From the NCBI GenBank assembly GCA_050945795.1, contig JBMNTP010000010.1:1-55363 (forward strand): a DNA stretch of 55,363 bases. The letters are read 5' to 3'. A model generated the notes under the pieces. That model ran no database searches, was not told the DNA's origin, and was given only the letters and a program-made list of their open reading frames with translations. The stretch is from JBMNTP01 sp050945795 (GTDB lineage: Bacteria; Bacillota; Clostridia; Christensenellales; MGBC116941). Below, piece after piece: positions 33,105 to 41,481 of the stretch (positions within the stretch are counted from its first letter, which is position 1; each line of letters starts with the position of its first letter). The translations under genes and the position numbers were made by a program.

Positions 33105-33539
33105 TTATTTTAGCTTCGGCGTAGCTTCCGTTTCAATATGCGCTTCGGTTTTCTTTTCCTTTTCGATATAAACTCCCTGCACAAACACATTTACGGACAC
33201 TACCTTAAGGCCGGTCATGGTTTCTATGGCCTTTTTAACGTTTCTCTGTATAGCCTTGCAAACCTCGTGAATCTTCTCGCCGTACTCAACTATTACAAAC
33301 AGCTCAACAGCGGCTTCCTCATTGCCCGCTTCAACCTTAACGCCTTTGGTGAAGTTCTTTTTGCCAAGGAACTCAACAATGCCGCCTACTATGCCGCCGC
33401 TCATACCGGCAATGCCTTTGACCTCAACAGCGGCCAATCCGGCTATGGTGGCGATCACATCGTTCGCAAAAGTAATTTTACCGTTCGTTTCGCTCTCTAC
33501 AATTACCTCTTTAAGCATCTTATCGTTAGCTTCGCTCAT
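33105..33539 (-). CDS. Asp23/Gls24 family envelope stress response protein
   Basis: A 144-residue Asp23 (DUF322) protein. It has the typical GKITFANDVIATIAGLAAVEVKGIAGMSGG start, a long central strand region, VIVEYGEKIHEVCKAIQRNVKKAIETMTGLKVVSVNVFVQGV, and an extra acidic/basic tail. It polymerises near the membrane and is anchored by AmaP. GGGGGTGG precedes the ATG at 33539. It follows spoIIIAH by 66 bases, a common clostridial neighbourhood. Confidence 0.9.
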   Translation of the reverse strand: MSEANDKMLKEVIVESETNGKITFANDVIATIAGLAAVEVKGIAGMSGGIVGGIVEFLGKKNFTKGVKVEAGNEEAAVELFVIVEYGEKIHEVCKAIQRNVKKAIETMTGLKVVSVNVFVQGVYIEKEKKTEAHIETEATPKLK

Positions 33540-33605
33540 ACGTTCCACCCCCTGATTGTATTTACATAGATTATACCAAATAATCCTATGTTATACAAAC
33601 AATAA

Positions 33606-34133
33606 CTAATTTCGGGGCAATATTTTAATATTTTCGCTCGATTCGCCGGTTTCGCTTATAACGATGTCAAGTATCTGCGCCGCCTGCTGCGTTGTAATCT
33701 CCGCCGCGTCTAAAACAACGTTTATAGAGCCCTTCCCTATCGTCACAACAACATCGTTAAAGCCCTTGGCCTTTATAAGCCCTTCAATCCTTACCTCTTG
33801 ATCCATGGCCGATGTAATCGTAAGCATCTGGGATTGCGCCTCTTTTACCGTTTCATCTCCGGAAGAGTCATTGCTTATTATACCCTCAATGTACTCAATT
33901 TCTTTCAGCCTTACGCTTTCGCGGTCCTTCCTAAAGTCGCTGAAAAATCCCGCTCCGGTCTGCTCTGCCGCGTCGTCATCGTTTAGGTTATCCGATGAAA
34001 CCTGGGAAGATTTACCTACTCCGGCGCTTCTGTCCATATCATCAGGGTTGTTGAATTTAAAATTCAGATACCCCGCCAATACTAGAAGCACTATAAGACC
34101 CGCAAAAACAGCCACCCTTTTTTTTGAATTCAT
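33606..34133 (-). CDS. spoIIIAH: Stage III sporulation protein AH
   Basis: Mother-cell membrane protein whose extracellular ring-building domain pairs with forespore SpoIIQ to form the feeding-tube channel. 175 residues: one N-terminal transmembrane helix (KKRVAVFAGLIVLLVLAGYL), a linker, and a C-terminal YscJ-like RBM domain (EVRIEGLIKAKGFNDVVVTIGKGSINVVL). Shorter than the B. subtilis protein, mainly in the linker. Last gene of the spoIIIA operon. Confidence 0.92.
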   Translation of the reverse strand: MNSKKRVAVFAGLIVLLVLAGYLNFKFNNPDDMDRSAGVGKSSQVSSDNLNDDDAAEQTGAGFFSDFRKDRESVRLKEIEYIEGIISNDSSGDETVKEAQSQMLTITSAMDQEVRIEGLIKAKGFNDVVVTIGKGSINVVLDAAEITTQQAAQILDIVISETGESSENIKILPRN

Positions 34134-34139
34134 CTTCCT

Positions 34140-34736
34140 TCACTCCTTATTATCTTTTTCCATTACAAAAACTTCAACCGCGCTAACAGGTATATCCATA
34201 ACCGTACTTACCGCCTTTATAAGCTCAATACGCACCGCCATATCCTCCGCGCCCTCCGCTACGACTATTACCCCCCTCGCCTTAGGCGCTATCTCGGTAA
34301 TCACAATAGGCTGGTTACCGGAACCGCTGCTGTAAGTGGCGGGCTGACCCGCCTCGCTTTGCGTAGTAGACGACTTGCTGCCCTGCTGATTTATCTCATT
34401 GTTTTCGCTCGTCGTCACGTCGCTAGACATGGCAGGTATGATTTCTCCCGAATTCTCGTAAGTTATCATAACGTCAACCTTGCCCGCCCCCGATATCTTG
34501 CTTAATACTCTTATAAGCCTCTCCTCATCATTTGGCGTAACCGCAGCCGCTGCCTGCCCATCGTTACTATCCGCGGCAGGTTCTTTACCCGTCGGCGAAA
34601 GGTAAAGCGCTATTATCACAACCACAATTATCGCCGCCGCCACCAGCTGAATGCCTTTTTTGGTTTTAAAAGCCTCGGTTAGTTTTTTAAGCGTATCCCC
34701 TACCCGTCCGCCGGATAAAGCGCTTTTATCCTCCAT
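34140..34736 (-). CDS. spoIIIAG: Stage III sporulation protein AG
   Basis: Ring-forming component of the SpoIIIA-SpoIIQ channel. 198 residues with a basic N-terminus, one transmembrane helix (about 32-48), a Ser/Gln-rich insertion in the ring domain (about 105-145, with NQQGSKSSTTQSEAGQPATY), and the C-terminal KARGVIVVAEGAEDMAVRIELIKAVSTVM motif. The ATG at 34736 follows GGGGGTAAGG. Lies 6 bases upstream of spoIIIAH. Confidence 0.92.
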   Translation of the reverse strand: MEDKSALSGGRVGDTLKKLTEAFKTKKGIQLVAAAIIVVVIIALYLSPTGKEPAADSNDGQAAAAVTPNDEERLIRVLSKISGAGKVDVMITYENSGEIIPAMSSDVTTSENNEINQQGSKSSTTQSEAGQPATYSSGSGNQPIVITEIAPKARGVIVVAEGAEDMAVRIELIKAVSTVMDIPVSAVEVFVMEKDNKE

Positions 34737-34762
34737 ATCCTTACCCCCGCACAATGTGCTGT

Positions 34763-35056
34763 TTAATTAATATTGCCAATGTGTCTTTCATATACCTGCC
34801 AAATAACACTGTCGTATAAATCGCTTAATTCACCGCTGTCATACTTTTCATAAACTCCGCCTATGCTGCCATCTCCCGCCTCTATCCTGCCGCCTATAAG
34901 CTTTACGAGCGGCGAGAGCATCACCAACACAAATACAAGCGCCAGCGCCAGCGCCGCAACGTTTTTTATCCCCCCCTCCGGCAGCAGCAGCTCGAATACC
35001 GATATTGTAACCGCCGCCGCGATAAGTATCATTATCCACCCCGCAACACCTTCCAT
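34763..35056 (-). CDS. spoIIIAF: Stage III sporulation protein AF, short form
   Basis: A 97-residue protein with two N-terminal transmembrane helices (WIMILIAAAVTISVFELLLP and VAALALALVFVLVMLSPLVKLI), matching SpoIIIAF. It ends soon after, at ERHIGNIN. The B. subtilis protein is about twice as long and has a C-terminal soluble ring-type domain that is missing here. No frameshifted continuation is apparent before spoIIIAG (26 bases on), so this appears to be a genuine short version. Confidence 0.8.
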   Translation of the reverse strand: MEGVAGWIMILIAAAVTISVFELLLPEGGIKNVAALALALVFVLVMLSPLVKLIGGRIEAGDGSIGGVYEKYDSGELSDLYDSVIWQVYERHIGNIN

Positions 35057-35061
35057 AAAAC

Positions 35062-36243
35062 CTACCTCAGCATAATATTAGCGTTGCCGGCGGCTATCGC
35101 CAGCGAAATGGTTATAAACGCCATCGCCGCCACCGTTATAACAACGGCAAACATAAGCCCTAGCGCCCCCGCTATGCCGGATACCGTCTTAACAAGATTC
35201 TCATCGCCTACCGGCCCTAATACAGCCGCCGTAAGCCGAAGTGCCAGCATATTAACGGCTATCCCTGCAAGAGGCGACGCTAGAGATATTCCTATAAGCA
35301 GCATTGAAAATGTTCCAAGTGCGTTTTTAACTATAAGAGAGCAGCCCATAATTGTATCAACGGTATCTGAAAACATGCCGCCAATTACCGGCACAAGATT
35401 ATCTATGGCATATTTGGCTGTTCTTATTGAAACGCCGTCAATAGTTGACGCCAGCCCGCCGTTTATCGCCAATACTCCCGCAAAAACCGTAAAACACAGC
35501 CCCATTATCCACTTGCTAAGACTGCCCGCCATATCCGACATCGCCTTAAGGTTGAGCCTTGGCGTAAGCGCGCCTATGGCGCACAGCGCGCCGCATATTA
35601 GCGTCAGCGGCAGTATAATGCCGGAAGCCGCCTCCGCCATCCCTCCCGTCAATAGCGTCATGGCGGGCTGAAAAACCTGCGCCGACGCTCCTCCACCCAT
35701 AGCCGTCATAAGCGTGAGTATAGCGGGGAAAAGCGCCCTCACCGCCGATATCATGCTTTCTATCGCCGCGCCCGCGACGCGCGCCTGAAATACCAGCGTC
35801 TGTATTAATATGCCTGCCGCCGCCATCATAATGACATACTGAGCTACATTGCCCGGCCCTTCCCCGCCAAAAGAACTTCTTAACGCCTTTAGCATAGCGG
35901 CAAGTATGCCGAGGGCGACCAGCTTTACTATCATTGAAGCGTTGCCGGCTTGAGATGCGAAAGTCTTGATTATAAAATCAAATATGCTCTCTGACGCTAT
36001 CGCCGTCCTGCCGGTAGCGAGGTCAGCTATTATCTCTGATGCCGGCTTTCCAAAAACTTCGTCAGTTTCTGCGGGCAAGCCGTCGATTATATAGTCGTAA
36101 GAGGCGGTGTCAAGCTCGCCTATCATTTTTTCAATCTCGGCCTCAAGCGCCGCCAACTGCTCGTTTTCATTAAACGCCGCCGCGTACTTTGGCGCGCATA
36201 GTACTATAAGAGCCATAAGCGCCGCCGCGACAAATCTTTTCAT
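35062..36243 (-). CDS. spoIIIAE: Stage III sporulation protein AE
   Basis: Polytopic membrane component of the SpoIIIA channel. 393 residues with a signal peptide (residues 1-23, ending APKYAAA), an extracellular N-terminal domain, then 7-8 hydrophobic helices. It has the family segments GGMAEAASGIILPLTLICGALCAIG, LSKWIMGLCFTVFAGVLAINGGLAS and DNLVPVIGGMFSDTVDTIMGCS. It overlaps spoIIIAD by 4 bases. Confidence 0.94.
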   Translation of the reverse strand: MKRFVAAALMALIVLCAPKYAAAFNENEQLAALEAEIEKMIGELDTASYDYIIDGLPAETDEVFGKPASEIIADLATGRTAIASESIFDFIIKTFASQAGNASMIVKLVALGILAAMLKALRSSFGGEGPGNVAQYVIMMAAAGILIQTLVFQARVAGAAIESMISAVRALFPAILTLMTAMGGGASAQVFQPAMTLLTGGMAEAASGIILPLTLICGALCAIGALTPRLNLKAMSDMAGSLSKWIMGLCFTVFAGVLAINGGLASTIDGVSIRTAKYAIDNLVPVIGGMFSDTVDTIMGCSLIVKNALGTFSMLLIGISLASPLAGIAVNMLALRLTAAVLGPVGDENLVKTVSGIAGALGLMFAVVITVAAMAFITISLAIAAGNANIMLR

Positions 36244-36635
36244 GTCGCCACCGCCAAAAGGCTTGATACTGTTTCGAGTATTTTACCTACAACCGGCAGC
36301 GCCAAAGCAGCTATTATTATTTTCCCGCCCAGCTCAACTTTTGAGGACAGCGCCGTCTCCCCTGCATCTTTAAGCGTATGCACCGCAAACTCGGTTATAT
36401 AAGCTATTACCACTACTTTTATAACAATGCCCATAGCTTCCGGATCAACACCGTAGCTTACCGCCATAGCCTCAACGCTCTTTACAACCGGCGCCAGCCG
36501 CACAAAAATTATTATAAGCAGCACCGCCCCCGCCGCTATGGAAAGCGGCATGACAAGCTCCGCCTTAAACGTGCGAACGGCGGCTATAACGGCGGCAAAA
36601 ACAAGGGCAAGTCCTATAATTTGCCAAATCTCCAT
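36240..36635 (-). CDS. spoIIIAD: Stage III sporulation protein AD
   Basis: Small membrane protein of 131 residues with four hydrophobic helices. The sequence starts MEIWQIIGLALVFAAVIAAV and contains IVIKVVVIAYITEFAVHTLKDAGETALSSKVELGGKIIIAALALPVV, the SpoIIIAC/AD family pattern. It lies between spoIIIAC (9 bases) and spoIIIAE (4-base overlap). Confidence 0.92.
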   Translation of the reverse strand: MEIWQIIGLALVFAAVIAAVRTFKAELVMPLSIAAGAVLLIIIFVRLAPVVKSVEAMAVSYGVDPEAMGIVIKVVVIAYITEFAVHTLKDAGETALSSKVELGGKIIIAALALPVVGKILETVSSLLAVAT

Positions 36636-36644
36636 GCTCTCACC

Positions 36645-36842
36645 TCAATAAAGCGAGAATACCCGCTTAACCGTCTCGAACAAACCGCTGACAAGATCAA
36701 CAACCATAAGCAGTACGATTATTAGCCCGGCTATAGTCGTCATCATCGCCATATCGTCACGTCCCGCCCGTGACAGCAACTGACTAAGCACGGCAACAAG
36801 AATTCCTATCGCCGCTATTTTGAACACCAGGTCAACGCTCAT
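36645..36842 (-). CDS. spoIIIAC: Stage III sporulation protein AC
   Basis: 65-residue, two-helix membrane protein (DLVFKIAAIGILVAVLSQLL and MMTTIAGLIIVLLMVVDLVSGLF) with the family's typical length and the central GRDD. Sits 12 bases after spoIIIAB and 9 before spoIIIAD. Confidence 0.92.
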   Translation of the reverse strand: MSVDLVFKIAAIGILVAVLSQLLSRAGRDDMAMMTTIAGLIIVLLMVVDLVSGLFETVKRVFSLY

Positions 36843-36854
36843 CTCATACCTCCA

Positions 36855-37364
36855 TCATATGAAAAAGACAAACAGCGCAATACCCCCAAGCACCCCCAGC
36901 CTGACATACACACCGGCCTTTTTCGCGTATTCCTCTCTGGCTCCGGCAGCAAGGTCTTGAACCTGCGCCAGTACCAGCTTCAGAAGCTTTTTCTGTCCTT
37001 CCAAGTCCGTCTTGCCAAACCCCGACCCAAACCGCATAAGCGCGTTTATGTCGCTATCTTCAAAACAGTACAGCGTTTTCACTTCATAAAGAGCCTTTTT
37101 CCACGCCTCCTCAAAACTAAGCCCTCTTTGCAGCCCCAGCTCGGCGCCCGCAAACAGGCCGTGGCACCTAAGCTCTATCTCCTTAACATGAGCCATAACC
37201 TCAACAGCCGGCTTCATGGTGTATTCAAGCTGTATTTCAACCGCCTTATGCGCATGCAACACAGCCTCAAGCGCCACCGACCTTGTCCTTAGCCTAGTGC
37301 TCATAAGCCACCCTATTACCACACATCCGGCAGCGCCGGCGACAAGCAACACTGCTTTTAACAT
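36855..37364 (-). CDS. spoIIIAB: Stage III sporulation protein AB
   Basis: A 169-residue protein with N-terminal (AVLLVAGAAGCVVIGWLMS) and C-terminal (VRLGVLGGIALFVFFI) membrane helices flanking a helical domain. It has the family segments HKAVEIQLEYTMKPAVEVMA, GLSFEEAWKKAL and FGSGFGKTDLEGQKK. The fold resembles type II secretion GspF-like proteins. It starts 4 bases after spoIIIAA. Confidence 0.92.
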   Translation of the reverse strand: MLKAVLLVAGAAGCVVIGWLMSTRLRTRSVALEAVLHAHKAVEIQLEYTMKPAVEVMAHVKEIELRCHGLFAGAELGLQRGLSFEEAWKKALYEVKTLYCFEDSDINALMRFGSGFGKTDLEGQKKLLKLVLAQVQDLAAGAREEYAKKAGVYVRLGVLGGIALFVFFI

Positions 37365-37368
37365 ACCC

Positions 37369-38322
37369 TCACCTAAACGGCGTCGAACAAATTACTCCGC
37401 CTCCCGCATCGTGTACGCTCATAACAGTACCCACGCCAATTTCCGAGCCAAGGCAGACATACCGTTCAAATCCTCCGCCGCGTATAAGCTCATGGAACCA
37501 CGGCCTAGCCCTTAAATCATCCATATCGCCGGCGTGCGCCGTAGCTATAACTCGTATGCCGCAGCACAGCGCGTCCAATACGCTTTCGGCGTCCCCCGGC
37601 TTACCAAGCTCATCAACCGCCACCACCTGCGGCGAAAGGCAGCGTATAGCGTTTGATATGCCTTCGTTCTTTGGAAACCCGTCTAGCACATCCGTCCTTA
37701 TACCCACGTCATTTTGAGGCACTCCGCCCCGGCACGCGGCGATTTCCCCTCGCTCATCTACTACGCATACCTTCTGAGGACTGCAGCCTATGCCGTTTGA
37801 TACGCACCTTACAAGATCTCTAACCATAGTCGTCTTGCCCATTTGCGGCGGTGAGTATATAAGCGTGCTAAGCGGCCGGCCGGCGTGGCATATGTAATTA
37901 ACAAGCTTTTTAGCGCAGCCGGTTACCTGCCGCGAAAAACGTATGTTTATGCCGGAGTAAGAGGTAAGCGCTACCACCCGCCCCCCCTTTATAACCGCCC
38001 GTCCGCTTAAACCTATCCTGTGCCCTCCCGATATGGTTATAAATCCGGCGGCTATATCATCCTCAAAGGCGTATATCGAGTATCCGCACAAGCTTTCTAT
38101 TACCGCCCTAACCTCGTCCTTGGAGGGAAGCAAAGCGTTTTCAAGCGCACATATGCCCGACTCTCCTAAAAAAGCCTCTGTGCCTAGCCATGCCATAAGC
38201 GGGCGCTCAGCCCGTATTCTTATTTCCTCAAGGCGCGCCTCGTGCTTTAAAAGCGGGGAACATGCGCTCCTTATGCGCGTAGGCATATTTATAAGCACCG
38301 ACTCAAGTGCCGTATTATCCAT
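37369..38322 (-). CDS. spoIIIAA: Stage III sporulation protein AA (ATPase)
   Basis: Cytoplasmic AAA-type ATPase thought to energise the SpoIIIA channel. 317 residues with an N-terminal domain and the P-loop YSPPQMGKTTMVRDL, followed by CVVDERGEIAACRGG (Walker B), VDELGKPGDAESVLDAL and VIATAHA (sensor region). The ATG at 38322 follows GAGGGGG. First gene of spoIIIAA-AH; a possible sigma-E promoter lies just upstream. Confidence 0.94.
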   Translation of the reverse strand: MDNTALESVLINMPTRIRSACSPLLKHEARLEEIRIRAERPLMAWLGTEAFLGESGICALENALLPSKDEVRAVIESLCGYSIYAFEDDIAAGFITISGGHRIGLSGRAVIKGGRVVALTSYSGINIRFSRQVTGCAKKLVNYICHAGRPLSTLIYSPPQMGKTTMVRDLVRCVSNGIGCSPQKVCVVDERGEIAACRGGVPQNDVGIRTDVLDGFPKNEGISNAIRCLSPQVVAVDELGKPGDAESVLDALCCGIRVIATAHAGDMDDLRARPWFHELIRGGGFERYVCLGSEIGVGTVMSVHDAGGGVICSTPFR

Positions 38323-38355
38323 ACACTTCAACCCCCTCACACATATATATTAAAA

Positions 38356-38384
38356 AGTGCATTGATTAATTCCAAAACATATTC
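38356..38384 (-). promoter_or_regulatory. Possible sigma-E promoter of the spoIIIA operon
   Basis: GAATAT (38379-38384) and AATGCACT (38356-38363) on the minus strand, 15 bp apart, are a partial match to sigma-E elements (KATATT, CATACAnT). It is placed about 30 bases upstream of the spoIIIAA ATG. The B. subtilis operon is sigma-E dependent, which motivates the call. Confidence 0.4.
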
Positions 38385-38427
38385 AAGGCGCTGCTTTATG
38401 AAATAAGAACCGGTACGTCGTAAATAT

Positions 38428-38467
38428 AAAAAAGCCCCTTCGCACGTCTTGCGCGCGAAGGGGCTTT
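38428..38467 (-). terminator. Strong intrinsic terminator upstream of spoIIIA
   Basis: AAAGCCCCTTCGC / GCGAAGGGGCTTT inverted repeat with a short loop, followed by six Ts on the minus strand, plus a weaker T stretch on the plus strand. It lies 35 bases after the zinc-ribbon gene and isolates spoIIIA from it. Confidence 0.85.
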
Positions 38468-38501
38468 AATTTTTACTTCCAAGCTTTATTTAATTTAAGG
38501 C

Positions 38502-38870
38502 TTATTCCTCTTCGTCTTCCTCAAAAACCGCCTCATTGCAGTTGGGACAAATCAGTTCGTCGTTTGTCTCAAATGTGTCAGTGTCAAAATAAACGGTTTC
38601 GCCGCAGTTAGGGCACTCTATCTCAACAAAATCGTCGTCTTCATCTTCGCCGTAGTAATCGGCCTCAATCGATCCGAGATCCTCGTCCACATCCTCAATA
38701 TACTCCTCAAGCTCGGCCTGCCTCTCCTCAATCTCATCTATAGAATCGGAGATATCATTGAGCACATCAAGAATGCTTAAAAAGATTTTTCCCTCTTTTG
38801 TTTCTTCGCTTATTTCCATGCCTTCCATAAGCCCCTGAAGAAAGGAAACGCGTTCACTTAAATAACTCAT
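38502..38870 (-). CDS. Acidic zinc-ribbon protein (CD1247-type N-terminal domain)
   Basis: A 122-residue, strongly acidic protein. The N-terminal region (SYLSERVSFLQGLMEGMEI ... IFLSILDVLNDISDSIDEI, about 1-55) is predicted to be helical/coiled-coil and matches the small clostridial family named after CD1247. The C-terminus has a zinc ribbon with two CPNC knuckles (about 86-89 and 108-111). GGAGG lies 8 bases before the ATG at 38870. It lies between efp and spoIIIA in many Clostridia; no function is known. Confidence 0.75.
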   Translation of the reverse strand: MSYLSERVSFLQGLMEGMEISEETKEGKIFLSILDVLNDISDSIDEIEERQAELEEYIEDVDEDLGSIEADYYGEDEDDDFVEIECPNCGETVYFDTDTFETNDELICPNCNEAVFEEDEEE

Positions 38871-38907
38871 CGTGTTATCCTCCATAAATATTTAATATAG
38901 TATTCCC

Positions 38908-39465
38908 TTATACCCGCTCCATATACTCGCCTGTCCTGGTGTCAATCCTTATGCTTTCACCCACGTTTACAAACAGCGGCACCATTACTTTTGCCCCCGT
39001 TTCAACCACGGCAGGCTTATATCCGGCTGTAGCTGTGTCTCCTTTAAAGCCGGGCTCGGCTTCGGTTATTTCTAGCTCAACAAAGTTCGGCGGCTCTACC
39101 GAGAAAGCATCCCCCTTAAAAAACTTAATAGCGACGTTCATGTTTTCCTTCATATAAGGCAGCGCGTCCTCAACTTTATCCAAATTAAGCGGCAACTGCT
39201 CATATGTTTCTACGTCCATGAAATAGTAAAGCTCCCCATCATTATAAAGGTATTGCATATCCTTTTTTTCTATATGCGCCTTGGGGAATTTCTCTGAAGG
39301 GCTAAATGTACGCTCAAGACTTGCGCCCGTCACAATGTTTTTAACCTTTGTCCTTACAAACGCCGCGCCTTTGCCGGGCTTAACATGCTGAAAATCAACT
39401 ATCTGCCAAACCGCTCCATCAATTTCGATTGTAATGCCTTTTCTAAACTCGCCTGCTGATACCAT
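38908..39465 (-). CDS. efp: Elongation factor P
   Basis: Ribosome-binding factor that relieves stalling at proline runs. 185 residues, the standard length, from the second of two adjacent ATGs (39465), which has GGAGGG 5 bases upstream. It has the KOW-like N-domain (VSAGEFRKGITIEIDGAVWQIVDFQHVKPGKGAAF, with the loop Lys in KPGKGAAF), two OB domains, and the terminal GESIRIDTRTGEYMERV. It follows pepP by 27 bases, a conserved pair. Confidence 0.97.
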   Translation of the reverse strand: MVSAGEFRKGITIEIDGAVWQIVDFQHVKPGKGAAFVRTKVKNIVTGASLERTFSPSEKFPKAHIEKKDMQYLYNDGELYYFMDVETYEQLPLNLDKVEDALPYMKENMNVAIKFFKGDAFSVEPPNFVELEITEAEPGFKGDTATAGYKPAVVETGAKVMVPLFVNVGESIRIDTRTGEYMERV

Positions 39466-39492
39466 CATATCCCTCCATACGGATTATTAAAT

Positions 39493-40584
39493 TTATAATA
39501 TAAGCAATTCCCTGCTAAAAGAGCAGAAATCTTCATATCCGTCCTTAGTAACGGCGACAAGGTTTTCAATCCTCACCCCGCCAACGCCGCTTATGTATAT
39601 TCCCGGCTCTACCGTAACCGTCATGCCCGATTTAAGCGTATCCCGACTAACGGCGTTTAGCGTCGGCGCTTCATGTATCGCTAGCCCTACGCCATGCCCG
39701 GTGCCATGCCCGAATTTTTCGCCATAGCCCGCCGCTGTTATAACATCGCGCGCCGCCGCGTCAACATAGCGGCACAGCACTCCATCTCTTACTTGCGCCA
39801 ACGCTTCCATATGCGCTCGCAGCACTATATCATAAACGTCTCGCATCTGCTTATCAGGATTGCCTATAAAAACGGTGCGCGTCATATCGCTGCGATACCC
39901 CGATACCACGCATCCAAAGTCGAACACAATGCCTTCTCCCGGCTCGAATTTCTTATTCGACGGGCGATGATGCGCCATAGCCGCATTCGGCCCAGCCGCC
40001 GCTATCGTATCAAACGCCTGTCCCTGCGCACCTAGCTTTCTCATATTATAATCAAGCTCGGTAGCAGCGTCCATTTCAGACATTCCCGGCTTAACAAGCA
40101 GCAGCGTTTTTGAAAAAGCCTCCTCGGCTATCGATGCCGCCCGCCTCATAACGGCAAGCTCGTCCTCCGTCTTTACCATGCGCCACAGCCGGCAGTCGTC
40201 TATATTAACAAGGCTTGCGTTAAGCGCATCGCGCATAGCATAAAATTCGGATACGCTAAGCGCGTCAAACTCCACTCCCGCTTTATCTGCTTTAAGCCGC
40301 TTAAGCCTATCGTTAACCTTTTCAAGCATGTCATGGCGCGTTGCCTCGATTACCTCAAAGCCCTTCGCCTCTAAAGCCGCCTGTCCTGTATAGCGCGCAT
40401 CGGTAAATACTACCCTCGCCGCACCCGATACAAGAACATACCCTTCGCCCGAGAATCCGCTTATCCACCTTATGCTTTCAAAACTCGACAAAACCGCAGC
40501 AGCCGCTCCGGCTTTTTTTAGCGAATTCATCAGTATTTCAAATTTATCAATTCCATCCTCGGATTTTATACTGTATTTTATCAT
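39493..40584 (-). CDS. Xaa-Pro aminopeptidase-type M24 peptidase
   Basis: Dinuclear metal peptidase of the PepP/PepQ family, removing residues next to proline. 363 residues: creatinase-like N-terminal domain (about 15-140) and pita-bread catalytic domain. The metal ligands are visible in VFDFGCVVSGYRSDMTR, GHGTGHGVGLAIHEAP, VTVEPGIY and RIENLV. ATG at 40584 has a weak AGGGA site; an internal ATG 18 codons on is an alternative start. It is upstream of efp as in many Firmicutes. Confidence 0.9.
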   Translation of the reverse strand: MIKYSIKSEDGIDKFEILMNSLKKAGAAAAVLSSFESIRWISGFSGEGYVLVSGAARVVFTDARYTGQAALEAKGFEVIEATRHDMLEKVNDRLKRLKADKAGVEFDALSVSEFYAMRDALNASLVNIDDCRLWRMVKTEDELAVMRRAASIAEEAFSKTLLLVKPGMSEMDAATELDYNMRKLGAQGQAFDTIAAAGPNAAMAHHRPSNKKFEPGEGIVFDFGCVVSGYRSDMTRTVFIGNPDKQMRDVYDIVLRAHMEALAQVRDGVLCRYVDAAARDVITAAGYGEKFGHGTGHGVGLAIHEAPTLNAVSRDTLKSGMTVTVEPGIYISGVGGVRIENLVAVTKDGYEDFCSFSRELLIL

Positions 40585-40604
40585 ATTTTTTCCCTAAATA
40601 ACAA

Positions 40605-41471
40605 TCATTTGCCATTCTTAGCGATAGATTCATAAATCCGGCGCATTTTAGCGGCGTCCTCCGCCATAGTACCCTTGCTTTCACATATTATAATCGGCTC
40701 CAGACTGCGCTCATATATAAGCTCGGCGAGCGGCTCAAACTCCGGCCCATATACCGTATCGGCAAATGTGAGATGTCTTTTTTCTCCCGCCGCAGTATAT
40801 TCAATCTTGCTAAAATGCACATGCATGCGCTTAAGCCTGTCATAACCCAAAACATCCTCAACCTCGTCAAGCACCGCCGCGAAGTCTGACTTTTCTTTAA
40901 GCGAGCCGCCTGTCCTTGAATTGAGATGTCCAAAATCAAGGCAGGGTATTATGTCCTCACGCAAAGCGCATATCTCCAGTGTCTCGGATAAATCGCCTAT
41001 CTGATTAAGCTTGCCCATTGTTTCGGGGCAAAGCGTTATATCCGGCAGTTTAAGCTCGTCCACCATTTTAAGTGTATTTAAAAGCGCCGCCTTCGCCGTC
41101 ATAAACGCATCGCGCCGCTTAACTCCTTTTCCCGCTCCTGCCGGATGGAATATAACCCTTTTTGCCTTCATATCGGCACCACGCCTGACGCTGTCGAGTA
41201 TGTATCGTATATTGTTTTTCTTTTTGATTTCGTCCTCAGTAGCGAGGTTTATATAATACGGCGCATGAACGCTCATGGCTATGCCGTGCTTTTCGGCCTC
41301 CTCGCCAATCTTTTTAGCCGCCTCACTTTTTATACCTACACCTCTGCCAAAAGAATACTCAAATGCATCAAGGCCCCGCGCGGCAATCCAGGCGGGGGCC
41401 TGATATGAAGCTGTATTCCCTTCTTCGTAAAAACTATCCGAATTTCCGGCCGGGCCGAATCTTATACCCAT
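40605..41471 (-). CDS. Endonuclease IV-like TIM-barrel protein
   Basis: A 288-residue member of the endonuclease IV / xylose isomerase-like fold, whose true Nfo members cut DNA at abasic sites using three zinc ions. Likely metal-site residues are His in SVHAPYYINL, His in IFHPAGAGKG, Glu in CPETMGK, Asp and His in CLDFGHLNSR, His in MHVHFSK, His in EKRHLTF and Glu in ICESKGT. The Asp that usually stands two before the second last His is Lys here. The GAGGACATT site precedes the ATG. It immediately follows a 43-codon membrane peptide gene. DNA repair is plausible but not certain. Confidence 0.7.
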   Translation of the reverse strand: MGIRFGPAGNSDSFYEEGNTASYQAPAWIAARGLDAFEYSFGRGVGIKSEAAKKIGEEAEKHGIAMSVHAPYYINLATEDEIKKKNNIRYILDSVRRGADMKAKRVIFHPAGAGKGVKRRDAFMTAKAALLNTLKMVDELKLPDITLCPETMGKLNQIGDLSETLEICALREDIIPCLDFGHLNSRTGGSLKEKSDFAAVLDEVEDVLGYDRLKRMHVHFSKIEYTAAGEKRHLTFADTVYGPEFEPLAELIYERSLEPIIICESKGTMAEDAAKMRRIYESIAKNGK

Positions 41472-41481
41472 TAATGTCCTC

